This document shows positions 32,560-44,404 of a stretch of 64,000 nt of DNA, piece by piece. The DNA is from Tamarix chinensis (taxonomy: Eukaryota; Streptophyta; Magnoliopsida; Caryophyllales; Tamaricaceae): contig CM060175.1 in assembly GCA_030549775.1 (NCBI GenBank), positions 37,880,318-37,944,317 of the forward strand, read 5' to 3'. The notes beneath the pieces are model-generated. The model was not told the DNA's origin. It did not search any database and saw only the letters and a list, made by a program, of their open reading frames with translations. Every line of letters begins with the position of its first letter. Position 1 is the first letter of the stretch. A program made the translations under genes and the position numbers.

Positions 32560-34680
32560 CAGGTAATTTCTTATTAAGGTTTTCTAAGATATTATCATTT
32601 TTGAAGTATGATTTGGAGAAGATTAAGAAGGATATGTATAGGTCTATTTCATAAAAAGTTGTGGTTGCTCGTATGGAATTGGCAAATTTACAAAATTTCG
32701 TCCATTTAAAACGGTCTGTTGCAACTCAAAGGACACAGTTGAGGCTTAAGGAACATTATTATCATCATATTTTACATTGTGAGGAGATTTTTCTGAGGCA
32801 CAAAGCTTGTGTGCACTAGTTACACTGTGGTGACTCTAACCATAAGTTTTACATTGCTTAGGTAAAGGAAAGATAGTGGCATTCTTGCTTGATTTAGCTG
32901 ACATGGAAATTAGGAGGGCTTAGATTATTAGGATATGTTTGTTCAAAACTATAAAGAGTTCTTGGGCACTAAATCCAGTATGTGTGGTGCTCCTAAATAG
33001 TAAGTGATTGAGTCTCATTTAACTTTGGAACAAAAGTTGTATCTTACTACACTATCAACAACAAAGGAAGTTAAAAATGGATTTTTCTCAGTTTGAGATA
33101 CTAAAGCACCTAGAGTTTATGGGTATACCGCTGAATTCTATAAAAAGAGCTAGCACATTATTGGGGATGAACTTCTTTTGTCTATGCGTGATTTTTTTTG
33201 CCACCGATTTCTTACCTAGGAAAGACCATGCTCTACAAAGTTTTATCTAAGATTCTCACACAGAGAATACATGACCTTATTCATACCATTATTGATGTTT
33301 CTCTTAATGATATAATTAAAGGTAGAAATATAAGGGAAAATGTTCCCTTGGCTCATGAGTTGGTTTGAAAGTATAATACCAGGGAAATTTCACCTAGGTG
33401 CATGCTTAAAGTAGACCTTCAAAATGCCTATGATATGGTATTGGCACTTTGTGCATGGTGATTTTTCTCTATGGCTTCCCCCACCCCATTTTAGTAAATT
33501 AGTTATGGCTTCTTTAACGACTATCGCTTATTCTCTAAGTTGCAGTGGGGTGTTAACACCTCCCTTTCCTAGTAAGAGAGGATTAAGGCTGGGAGACTCA
33601 TTATCCCCTTTTCTATTTGTTTTGGTTATGGATTATTTTAACCTTAGCCTCAAGCAATTATGGTCTCCTCTAAGATTTCATGGTTATCCTACACTATGGA
33701 CCTATGGTTATTCTTATGGAGTCCTTCAAGAAGTTCTATGCTTTGTCTAGTTTGATATTTAACCCTCAAAAGTGCAGTGTTTTCTTTAGAGGGGTGTGGG
33801 ATGATGTTAGATTGTCTATTCTTGATTACCTTTTATTTCTTGAAGGATCCTTTCCGATTACCTATTTAGGGATGCCACTTTCATCTACAAGGATTTCTAC
33901 CATTCATTTGCAGCCGCTGTTGGATTAAAATACTTCTAGGTTCAAACATTGGAGCACCATTTTTCTCTCTTATGCTGGTCGATTATAGCTCATTAAATTA
34001 GTCCTCTTTAGCTTCCAATTGTACTTCAGTTAGATCCTTTTGCTACCTAAGAAAGTGTTAAATTAGTTTATTGGTCTTTGCAGGAACTCCTATGGTTTGA
34101 GTAGATGAGTGTTAGGAAACAAGCTCTGGCATCTTGGGAACATCTCTACTATCCTAAAGAAGAGGGAGGTCTTAACCTTTTGGATCTTATTTTATGGAAT
34201 ATATGTGCTTTAGGGAAATTGCTTTGGAATCGTGCCACAAAGAACAACACACTATAGGAAAAATGGGTGCATGAAATTTATCTTAATTGGGCTCTGGTGT
34301 GGGATTTTATTCCTACAACTTACATGTATTACCATTTATATAAAATCTTCCAAATAAGATCTATATTATAAGCATATGTCCATGATTGTGTTGGAAGGAG
34401 AGCTAAGTCTTTCAGTATTAAAGCAACCTAAAAAGCATTGCACATTAGACATGAAAGGAAGAGATGGTCGTGTTAAGTGTGGAATTATTTATCTATCCCA
34501 AGTTCATGGTTCCCAATTTGGTTAGCACTATGGAGCAAGCTTCTAACAAAAGATCAGTTATTAGAGATCGGCATGGACTTGGATGGTATCTGTGTGTTTT
34601 GTCTTCAACATATGGAGACATGTGATCATTTATTCTTATTTTTTCCACACACTTCTATTTTAGCATAAGATAAGGACTAT
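32560..34680 (+). pseudogene. L1c ORF2 reverse transcriptase and zf-RVT remnants
   Basis: KVDLQNAYDMV (about 33410) is the first RT catalytic block. MESFKKFYALSSLIFNPQKC follows, then YLGMPLSS. The usual tyrosine/phenylalanine-A-D-D block just before MESF is absent: HGYPTLWTYG joins straight to it, so a small internal deletion removed it. Further on come KSFSIKATxKALHIRHERKR and, at 34477-34668, FPIWLALWSKLLTK and CVFCLQHMETCDHLFLFF, the zf-RVT cysteine/histidine region. Numerous stops. Confidence 0.82.
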
Positions 34681-35067
34681 TGAAGAAGTGATATCATTCA
34701 AAGCTGGGATCATGAGGTCAAGGGTTTAGTGACTCAATCGAGAAAGAATCCTTGTATATCATGAGGTCAAGGGTTTAGTAACTCAATCGAGAAAGGATCC
34801 TTGTAAAAAAGAAGTGTTGGGGGATTTATTTGTATCTTATATTGCTACTTTATGGTATGAGAGAAATCTAAGAGTTTTTCACAATTATTCTCAAGATAGC
34901 TAAACTATGCAAAGAGTGATTATCCTTAATATGGCTAGGAGGAAGGTTCATCCATATATGAAGAATAAATATGCTAGGTGAATGTTTCTAATTGATAATA
35001 TTACGCATTAAGGGATGGATATAATTTTCATCTCAATAATAATAAAACTTATTACTAATAAAAAAAT

Positions 35068-37445
35068 GATTTTGTAACAAATTCTAGTTAAAGGTTTATT
35101 GTGCTAAGGTTTTAAAAGTTGATATTTTTACATATTGGAAATTCTAGTTTAAGGGGAATTTTGTTTTCATCAAGTAAGTGATTTTTGCTTCTAAAATTGT
35201 TTATTAGCATTCCTACATTATGTTAATCTTATATGTTAGCATGAATATATATACCTTGTAGAATTGATTTGGATGAGTGGATTGTATATTTTGAGTAAAA
35301 AGAATGAAACTTGATATAAATAGGATATGATGATTAGATGATAAGTTATGTAAGTTAATTCGGTTTGAAATGTGAAATACTATGTTAATACATGTTCTAA
35401 TGTGATTAATAATGCTTTATATGTATGAATGGGTAAGAAAATAATGGTTTGATATTGTTATTGGGAAAACCAATTGATTGGTTTCTAGAACAATCGATGG
35501 TTGACCAAACAAATCAACTGGAAAGCCTATAGAGACCTTAGTCTTGCACTCTTGTTAAACCCATTAACTAGTTGGGAAAAATTGATTGAGTGGTCTATGA
35601 ACAGTCAACTAATTTACCCAAAACTATATACCAGTCTAAAGAAAAGTAGGGTTTCATTAAGTCAAACTGATCGATTGGTCAACCCAAATCGATCAACTAG
35701 TTAGGCCAAATCGATCGACTGGCTTCTGTGATTTGTTTCCTTTCGTGGTGGTAATATTATAGGGTTATGTTTGGGATTGTCCTATGATTATTATTAGAAT
35801 AAAATAAATATTTTATCACAAATTAATGGCCTAATAGAAGTAGTAAATAGATCATTATTTATAACATACTCTATTAGTATTGTAATGGCTAAATAGGTGT
35901 GCCACTTATAAAATGTAATGGTTTTGAGAAAAAGATTAATGAAGCACAACTTGGACTTGAATAAAATATTATGATGGGAACAAATAATATTGGAAAATGA
36001 TGAACAAAACTCCCACATAGATAGGAAAATGGGAAGGATTGATATGGATAAAGTTGGAAATGTTTTGTTTGTTCTTGTTTGTTCTTGTATGGAATAACTC
36101 AAAAGATAATTGATTTGTGTATGGGTCTAGGTTACTATATCCTTTATTAGCTATTGGCAGTTAATCTACCTTCAGGCATTATTAGTGCCTTCAAGCTTTA
36201 CCTTCATGTTGAATCCTTAGATGTTCTAGTACCTTACCTACTCTAGAAACCAATGATTTACTAAAGGGTCTAATCACCTAGTTGGTTGGATTTAACAAAA
36301 ACTTCTATCTATATTGCTTGGCTTCAACCTTGACCTATGTCCATTATGTTGATTGGCTTCGGCTTGGACTTATGTCTTCTTTGGAGATTGGCTTCGGCCT
36401 AGACTTTATATCCCTTTTGGATAGCCTTTCCTGGTATGTGAGACCATGGGGTGGTGCATAATTTATCGCTCAATAATAATAAAATATGGTTGATAAGTAA
36501 TTGGATGAAAAATCCAAGATAATTAATAAGCATGTATGAATAATTTGATAAGGATGGGTAATAGTTAGATGAGAAAAAGGATAAAAGCTGGCTTGTATAC
36601 TTAGTTATGGCTTAAGTAAATAATTCATTATTGAATTAAATGTTGGTTGGATGTTGATCTATATCATATATGAATAGTGAAATGGTATAATCTAAAGGAT
36701 TAAGACATTGGAAATAAACACTAGTGGTTTCTTGGATTTAATCTACTAGTACATGTGCGAGTACCTACGTGATTATAATATGAAACCAAGCATGAAATAT
36801 TTTTCATTATCTGATTATGCATGATAATATGTTTTGGTATATTCCTAACTTCACATATATGAAATTAGCATGGTTCATGCTAAATATTATATCCACTTAT
36901 AATAGAATTTGCATACCTGTGTTTCCATTGAGGGAGTAGCTTGGCCTACTCAATATGTAGCATACCAATGTACCCATTTTCTCTATCACCTACTCATTCA
37001 TAGTAGTAGAGGGCCATGTGTAGGTTTTTGGGGATGGTTAGTAGTGTCCCTACCTCAGTTTGGGTTTGGGGCTTGAGAGCGTGGACTTTTAGAGATTTTT
37101 ATGGGGTCCATGGTTGATTGTGGATTTGGTTTTGGGGTCACACCCTAATTTCATTTAAATGTTGCCCCGTAATTTTAAGTAATTATGTTCATGCATAGAT
37201 TTGGTTGGGGATCAATGATTTACTTAATGTAAATAATATTTTAAATGTTATATAACTTAAATTCCTACCCTTTGTTGTTTTACAATTGGTTGGTTAGTTT
37301 TAGACTTGTATTTGTTATGGGGTAAGCGAGGAACATTTATCTAGTTTCAAGTACGATGGTAACACCTCGTTTTTCTTTTTATATTATCTTCTTCTGCAAT
37401 ATTTTAAAATGAAATTTTTTGGTAGTAAAAAATGAAGGTGTTACA
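35068..37445 (+). mobile_element. C 5' LTR, right part
   Basis: It continues the LTR after L1c and ends GGTGTTACA, two bases before the primer site. It contains a second cluster of CCAATTGATTGG/CGATCGACTGG words (35465-35735) and three or four roughly 40-bp GATTGGCTTCGGCCTAGACTT units (36290-36420). It parallels 46540-48990. Confidence 0.88.
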
Positions 37446-37447
37446 AT

Positions 37448-37459
37448 TGGTATTAGAGC
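37448..37459 (+). other. C primer-binding site
   Basis: TGGTATTAGAGC, one base from the initiator-Met-tRNA complement, lies two bases after the LTR end GTTACA. Confidence 0.9.
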
Positions 37460-37737
37460 TTTTTTGTTAAAAAAATAACACTTTGAAAATGGTTTAATTC
37501 TTAAAACATACCATTTTTAAAAATTTTACAATGATACTACAAGATGGTGTTTCTAAATCTCTTCTCCACTAATTTTTTTTGTTGGCAAGTTTAAGTATTT
37601 TCAAAAGCCAAAATGTACTTGAGTTAGAGTGGGATTGGGAATGTGCTATAGGTAGACTTTCTGATAACATGTTATGTGAGTCTTAGTACTCAGTAAACTA
37701 AATTCTATCCCTAATCACGCCTAGTATTTGGGAAGTG

Positions 37738-38760
37738 ATGGCTGCTAACCGCCACTATAAGCACATTGAAGCCTTCATAGAGACCATCAAAGCATACATA
37801 GAGGGCCACATCCAAGAACCATAACCACCACTGGTGTCAGTAGCTACTCCAATCCTTAAGGATTGGCTAAGGATTGCTGAGCATCATCAACCTCTAACCT
37901 TCGAAGGGTAAGAGGGCCCTGACATCATGGAAAGAAGGTTCTAGGAAATAGAGAATACCTTCACCACTTCTAGATGTCCTAGAGATAGGAGGGCTGACAT
38001 GGTAGTGTATAACTTGAGAGGAAGGGAAGACGCATGGTTGTGGAGCGTCTAATGTAGGGGTGGAGAACCTATAGCATGGGGACTGTTCTTGGAGGCACTA
38101 TGAGCCTATGTCTACATGACTCACCTCTACCTAAAGAATTATGATGAATTCATGGAACTTCAACAACGGGGCACGTCCATCGATGAGTACTGCACTCAAT
38201 TTATGGACTTGGTTCAATTCACTCCGGAAGTGGAGGCCAATAAGGTGATGCAAATGTACCATTTTAAAATTGGGTTGGGGATCCGATACCAAGAGATTTT
38301 GATGAGATTTACTTCACCAGATATGGTAGGGATCTGCATCTACAATCTAAAGTTATCCTTTGTCATCCAAGCCTAGAGTGCTCAGTCAGGGTGTAAGAGG
38401 AAGTTTGAGGGTCACCACCATCCTAACAATATGAAGTAGGAATTTTTGGGAGGTTGCTTATCACCTACACATAGTTGGAGTATGAAGTCATTACCTCAAG
38501 TTAGAGGTTTTTCTAGGGTTCATGCCGAAGAGAGGCATTACCATTACAAGTGATGCAAGATAGATCACCTAGGAGTAGGTTGCAGAGGCAACAAGTTGAC
38601 ATGCTATTGATGTGGTATGGTGGTGCACAAAGCCTATGATTATCGAGTTTCCAGTGGCCACATCCAAAGGAGCCATTCTAAAGAAAAAAGTACCAGATCA
38701 ATCCAGCAGCCACAACCCTAGACTCGGAGTGTTCCTCCATCACCAGTTACTGTCACTAAT
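37738..38760 (+). pseudogene. gag: C gag
   Basis: ATG at 37738 begins MAANRHYKHIEAFIETIKAY. HIQEP, stop, PPLVS and MVVYNLRGREDAWLW follow, then an open segment (38116-38376) with YDEFMELQQRGTSIDEYCTQ and KVMQMYHFKIGLGIRYQEI. A decayed knuckle at 38536-38645 reads HYK, stop, CKIDHLGVGCRGNK. The landmarks are those of Tekay/Del gag. At least five stops are present. Confidence 0.85.
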
Positions 38761-38769
38761 TGAGCTAGT

Positions 38770-39150
38770 CGGCCTAGAGGTATGAGGCCTCACCTTTTCT
38801 ACAAAGAGAAAGGATTATCTAATGCTATGAGAGTTTTATCAATAGGACACATAAAAGTGATTATCCAAGCAAAGGCTGAATGTCAGGCAAGTGTGGTGAC
38901 TAGTGTGCTTACTTTCTCTACCTTTTCTACTTTTGGATTGTTTGACTTTGATGCATCACACTCCTTTGTGTCATATGCTTTTGTAGTTAGAGTTTCCTTC
39001 TCTCCTTTTAGCAGTATATCTACTTTTGTTTTGTTTCCTTCAAGGGATAGGATTGTATGCTCTAGGTTCTATCAAGGTGTAACTTTGGTGGAAACAGGAA
39101 TGCAATTTCCATTAGACCTCATAGAACTTTAGTTATGTGATTTTGGTGTG
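38770..39150 (+). pseudogene. pol: C protease
   Basis: An open segment (38782-39132) contains FGLFDFDASHSFVSYAFV, where the family has LFDSGASHSF. The DSG triad is DFD here, which would abolish aspartic-protease activity. The start is arbitrary because the polyprotein continues from gag. Confidence 0.8.
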
Positions 39151-39399
39151 ATCATCAAGATGGATATGCGGGGGAAGTACTGAGCACTGATCAATTATAC
39201 ATAATAAAAAGTGGTTCTGCAAGGACCAAAGGGTATTAGGGTTTTATATTAGAAGTTTAAACCTAATTCCTATGCGAGGATCATGTTGGCAATCAGAATG
39301 ATCAATCTCATGCATAAAGGATATATGCTCTACCTATGTAGTGTCAGAGACACCAAAGTAACTAAGGCATCATTGGAGCAAATAGTAGTTGTCTATGAG

Positions 39400-40154
39400 T
39401 TTCCTAATGTATTCCATGAGGAGATTTCAGGAATGCTACCCACTTGAGAAGTCGAGTTCACCATAGGCGCGTTGCTGGGGATACAACTAGTATCTAAGGC
39501 TCTATACCATATGGCACCTACGAAAATGAAAGAACTTAAGGCTTAGTTGGAGGAGCTTTTAGAGAAGAGTCATATCTGACCAAACATATCACCATAGGGA
39601 ATGATAGTTTTATTCGTAAAGAAGAATGATGGGAGCTTAAGATTGTGCAACAACTACCCAGGGTTGAATTAGGTGACAATAAAGAATCGTTATTTGTTAT
39701 CAAGGATCAATGACCAGTTCGATTAACTCAAGGGAACCAAGGTATTCACTAAGATTAATCTTTGTCAAGCTACCATAACTGAGGATAGTAGAATGAGACA
39801 TCCCTAAGACTACTTTTTAGACTATTTGTATCCATTATGTGTTCACAACAATACCTATTGGGCACACTAACAAGCCAACAACTTTCATGTCCCTTATGAA
39901 ACAAATCTTTAATCCTATCTTAGATAAGTTCATCTAGTGTTCATTGATGACATCCTCATCTACTCTAGCGATCTAGTGATGCATAAGCAACATTTGAGAT
40001 AAACTTTGGCCTTGCTGAGATCACACCACCTGTACGACAAACTCTCAAATTATGAGTTTAAGTTAGATCAAGTCGCTTTCCTTGACTGTGTAATCTTGAA
40101 GGATAGAGTGGTAGTGGATCCTATCATGATTCAAGCCATTTCTGAGTAGCCTGC
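39400..40154 (+). pseudogene. pol: C reverse transcriptase, truncated by G
   Basis: Recognisable blocks are VYEFPNVFHEEISGMLPT, KKNDGSLRLCNNYPGLN, VTIKNRYLLSRINDQFD, KVFTKINL, LVFIDDILIYSSDLV and KLSNYEFKLDQVAFLD. The FIDD catalytic pair is kept, but the first catalytic aspartate (family SKIDL) is asparagine (TKINL). The text stops at 40154, where G begins; RT thumb and RNase H are not found elsewhere in C. Confidence 0.87.
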
Positions 40155-40479
40155 TGTAATACCCCAAAATTTTCGAAAACCTATATTTTAATAAATTACT
40201 TTTATTTAGAATAAAATTTGCTTTAGATTATTTATTTTAATTATTTTATGGATTTTGGAGTATGTAAATTTGGATAAGAGTATTTAATAAATTAAAAATA
40301 AATATGTTTCTATTTATCATATTGTTTTATTTAAATAATTTTCCAAAACTAATATTTTACCAAATTTATCCTTTTTAAACTAAAATATTAGATTATAATA
40401 AATTAAATTATTAAATTAAATAATTTACCAAGAATATTATGTTTTATGATTTTATAAATTAAATTAAATTACTTTTCCT

Positions 40480-41695
40480 ATTTTTCCATTCCCTTTTTTG
40501 CCCTTTCTCCCTTTTTCCTCTTTCTTCTTTTCTTTTTCTCTTTTCTTTTCCTTCTCCTCCCTTGGGTCGTCCGCTGAGCCAGGCCCATCTCCCTTCTCCC
40601 TCGCGCGTTGGGCCAGGCCGTCCCCCAGCCTCTCCTTCTCCCGCGCACAGCCAGTCGCCCAGCCTTCTTTATTTTTCTCCCTGGACCGGCCGGCTCTCTT
40701 CTTTTTCTACACCGGTCCAGCCACCCCCAGTCTCCTTCTTCCCTTCTTCTTCTCCCACGCCGACCTGCTCCCGTCCTCCATGCACGCCCGACCACTGCCG
40801 CCGCCTGCAACTACACCTGCCCCTGCTACTCCCTCTCTCTACCCCGTCCTTTTCTTTCCTATTTCGAACCAAACTAAACCCCTACACCCTCCATTTCCCG
40901 CCTCAATTCTTTCCTTCTTCTTCCCTGTCTTCCCCTGCCAACCGATAGCCCTGCCACCACTGCAGCACCGATCGGCCAGCCTTGCCCCCTCTCTTCTCCC
41001 TCTTCTTTCCTTCAGCTCCCAAGCCCTTCATTCCCCATTTTTTTTCGAGCCTCACCTCTTCATCCCGAGCATCCTCTCTCTTTTCTCCTCCTCCCATTGG
41101 TCCCCCATTTTTTTTATCACCGTCGCCCGCCGCCGCTCGAACCACCAAGCCCAACCCCTGCGCCGCCTCCTGCCACCACCCACTACCACCCTGCACCACC
41201 ACACCGCCCCTTCGAGCCCTGCACTTCCTCCCTTCTCCTCCTCTTCCTTTTTCTCCCCAGTTTTTCCCCTTACCGCTGAGCCACCTGCAACCGCCGCTTC
41301 CGCCGCCTTCCGGCCACCTCTGCCACCACCCAACCCACCATTCGACACCCTGCAACCCCCTCTACAACCGCCATGCATTAGTTAGCCAAAAACAGCCCTT
41401 TAACCCCTCCATTTTTCCCTCTCCTTTTCCTTCCTTCTCAGCCCCTCCCCCTCGACCCTTCTCGGCAGCCAACTTCGCCGCCTTGCCGCCGTGAAACCAC
41501 CCTTAGCCTCCACCTACACCCCCTCTACACTTCTGCACCATTCCCCTACCTTAGAACCTCCCCTAACCACCTTCTTTTCTAGCCTAAAGACCCTAACCCG
41601 AAAATGATAAATCTTGCTTCCTTCACCCCTCTTTGAGCCTTTTCCCTTCTCTTTTCTGCATGAAACTCACGCTGCTCATGCAGCGTGAGCTCCCC
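40480..41695 (+). other. CT/GC-rich island of G
   Basis: The plus strand is dominated by C and T with many CG steps, unlike its AT-rich surroundings. A long open frame (40498-41385) and several others overlap on both strands because stops are rare in such composition. The predicted products are proline/serine/phenylalanine-rich and show no domain. Confidence 0.8.
41666..41689. other. Perfect 10-bp hairpin at the island edge of G
   Basis: CTCACGCTGC, loop TCAT, GCAGCGTGAG. It lies just where the CT-rich island gives way to AT-rich DNA. Confidence 0.85.
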
Positions 41696-42329
41696 TTCAT
41701 TTTAAAAAAATTATTTGGCTAATTTTTAAGGTATAATAGTATTTTATGTTAAGTGTTTTACTAATTATATTTTATAAAGTTTTATCCTTTTTAACTTCTT
41801 ATTTATAACAATAATGATGGATATTATTTTTAGGTGTTGAGTTGCTAATTATGCTTGGTAAGATTTGATATTTTGCGGGATTAAGGTAACCGCTAATCCT
41901 CCCTTAATTATATGGAAAAACGCATGCTAGCACATTTAGGGTTTAGTATGATTTTATGCATGTTTTGTATGCTTAGCATGATATGTTTATGGTTTCTTAT
42001 ATTGTTTGTTAAAAAGAAAAAGCATGATAACTTGTGTGCCATATGTAGGTATGTTAAATAAAGAAGGAGTTGGAATATGGATAGAAATGTTAAATACTTG
42101 TTTATGATGTACCATGTGGTTAATGCATGAATGATGTTATTGTTTAAGGGTATTTTAGTAATTATGCTTATGAGGTATATAAATCAATGTGTGTAGTTGC
42201 TAATGAGTATTATGTTGAAAAATGACAAGTTGGTGGACTTAGATGATAAAAATGAAGTATTAATATCATTATTTTATGTAGTGTTAGTAAATTCATAAAA
42301 ATGGTGAATAAAGGGGTTGAGTGGAAATT

Positions 42330-43345
42330 TTATAAGTGGAAAGGGTATTTCGGTAATTTTTGAGATAAAAGAATAATATGGAAATTTTATGATTAAATGG
42401 TCAAATGATAATTTACAAGTAAAGGATAAAATTGTAAGTTGTGAGAAAGAAGGGTAAAATGGTAATTTTGGAAGTAGGGGTAAAATAGTAATTTTGGATG
42501 AAGGAGGGCACTATGGTAATTTTGGAGGTAGAGGGGCAAAATCGTAATTTCATAAGTAAAGGGTAATATGGTAAATTTTATAAGTGAATGGTGAAGTGGT
42601 AATTTATAAGTAAAGGGGTAATATGGTAATTTGGGAAAGAAGGACAAAATGGTAATTATGTATGGAAAGATAAAGATGGTAATCTTGGATGTGAAAGGGT
42701 AAAATAGTAATTTGTAAAGTAAAAGATGTATGGTGGTAGTTTTCATAAATAAAAGGATATATTGGTAAAATTGGATGTAAGGGGTAAAATGGTAATTTTG
42801 TAAATAAAAGGATATTATGGTAACTTGGGAGTAAGGGGTAACATGGTAATTATGATAATGACCAAAGGTAATTTAGAAATTAAATTATGATTGTAGAAGG
42901 ACAATTGGATAAGTATGATGCTATAGAAGGGTAATTTGGTAAATTAACCAATTAAAGGGCATTATGGTAATTTTAAATATGGAGAAGGGTAAAATTGGTA
43001 ATTGTAATTATGAAGAGGGGTAAATTAATTATGAGGAAGGTTAATTTGGAATTTATGATAATTGAAAAGGGTAAATGGGAATTAAAAATAATTGAGAGAG
43101 GTAAAATGGTAATTACGATAAGGAGAAGGGCAATTTGGTAATTTATCCAACTCAAGGGCAATTTAGTAATTATAAAAAAGGAGAAGGGCGATTTGGTAAT
43201 ATAACCAACCAAAAGGGAATTATGATAAGCGTAGTAATTATGAGGGGTGAATGGTGATCTAAAAAGTGTAGGAGACAATTTGGTAATCTAAAGTGGACAA
43301 GGGGTAATTTGGTAATTATGCAACCTTAAGGGTAATGTGGTAATT
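42330..43345 (+). repeat. Degenerate 27-30-bp minisatellite in G, several dozen units
   Basis: Words like GGGTAAAATGGTAATTTTGG recur at spacings near 27-30 bp (for example about 42461, 42488, 42515, 42544, 42570, 42599, 42625, 42651). F carries the same core word at 145-146-bp spacing. Confidence 0.85.
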
Positions 43346-43614
43346 TATCAAGTAAGGAATGGATACTTAACAATTATATAAGCAAAGGGCAAATGAGTAG
43401 TTTGTACCTAACGCGTCTTTGAGATTGTGGAACATTAATATGATTAAATAATGTTGATTAGCCAAGTAAGAGTATTTGATAATTAGGATGGCCTTAATGG
43501 TTTCTCTGTGATATTCTGGATAATCATCTGAATAAGAAACGATTAATGATATCGGAACGATCGAAAGTGAATAAGTATCGGATTATCATGCTTTTCATGA
43601 TCACCTTAATTAAG

Positions 43615-43815
43615 ACACTATTACTTAAAGTGAAAGACCTCGAGATCGGGAATGGTGACTCCTTAGGGGTCGCTACCCTAAGGACGTGGATTAGTCCACG
43701 ATTATTCTGGTATTTGCTGGTGTGCCTTTGTGCCCCATCCAGGCCCTATATCTTACTCTTCCTAGCTCTACGGACCTAGTTAGGGGGTATGCATACTTAT
43801 GGATTAGGTGTCCTT
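43615..43815 (+). other. Shared LTR block in G
   Basis: TTAAAGTGAAAGACCTCGAG at the left and TAGGGGGTATGCATACTTAT at the right match F and B2 in order and spacing. Confidence 0.75.
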
Positions 43816-44059
43816 CTCGGTAGGGTACTGAGTTAGCTGTATGCACTAGTACGACAAGGGTACCTTTGCGTCCTTGGGTTCATGGTTAAAGGGTACTGAG
43901 TAGCTGATATGCACCGGTACGACCGGTGTACCTTTGTGTCCTGGGTTATCGATCTCCCAATCGAGGCAAATAAATATGATTGATGTGCTGATTAAAGAAA
44001 AGGAAAGACACTATTATTGAAAGTGAAATATTAATGAGCTGGGCCCAGATGATTATGAT

Positions 44060-44395
44060 ATTGAGTACTGGTCCACTGGTTATAATAGTGGCCAGGAGCG
44101 TTGTGCCCTGGATGATGAGTTATATGTATCCCGGTCCACCGGTTATAATAGTGGCCAGGAGCGTTGTGCCCTGGATGATGAGTTATCTGTATTCCGGTCC
44201 ACCGGCAATAATAGTGGGGGTCCCGAGCTCAATAAAATCAATTATGTATGTGAATAAGGTTATGGAAAAATACTAATCACTTATAGTGGAACACCATGTG
44301 AGTCGGGGCCAGACCGGTCCACCGGCAAATAATAGTGGTCAAGTGCGTTCTGCCCTGTGTGTTTATCTTCCAGTCCACCAGCAATAATAGTGGAA
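44060..44395 (+). repeat. 63-bp GC-rich array with CCGGTCCACCGG core
   Basis: Cores start at 44069, 44132 and 44195 (exact 63-bp steps), then at 44315 and 44372. Each is followed by ATAATAGTGG; most also have GCGTT-TGCCCTG. Confidence 0.9.
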
Positions 44396-44404
44396 TCAAT
44401 TATA

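Larger units (their letters stand above)
30244..35067 (+). mobile_element. L1c: near full-length L1 LINE in the C 5' LTR
   Basis: GGTTTTGTAAAA on the left and GATTTTGTAACA (35068-35079) on the right form a 12-bp duplication with two changes. The same LTR text is uninterrupted at 46525 in the 3' LTR. The element has a 5' leader, ORF1, ORF2 with endonuclease, RT and C-terminal zinc finger remnants, and an A-rich end (ACTAATAAAAAAATG). It is about 4.8 kb, near the usual 5-6 kb. Confidence 0.9.
40155..44402 (+). mobile_element. G: F-family LTR in C pol, right end missing
   Basis: It starts TGTAATACCCCAAAATTTT after CCTGC and shares layout and blocks with F: CT-rich island, GGTAATTTT array, the shared block at 43615-43815, then a second array. 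The segment that follows the arrays in F is missing. No CCTGC copy and no CA end is found before C integrase text resumes near 44405, so a deletion removed G's tail together with C's RNase H and front of integrase. The right edge is approximate. Confidence 0.75.

Noticed and set aside
40903..41355. Glycine/arginine-rich minus-strand open frame
   Set aside because: It is the reverse reading of the same biased island.
40498..41385. 295-codon plus-strand open frame, proline/serine-rich
   Set aside because: It overlaps other long frames on both strands in a CT/GC-rich island where stops are rare. It has no domain, and equivalent islands in F, E and B do not keep the frame.
44034..44276. Repetitive 80-codon frame
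   Set aside because: It reads through the 63-bp array; 63 is divisible by three, so the frame repeats by chance.
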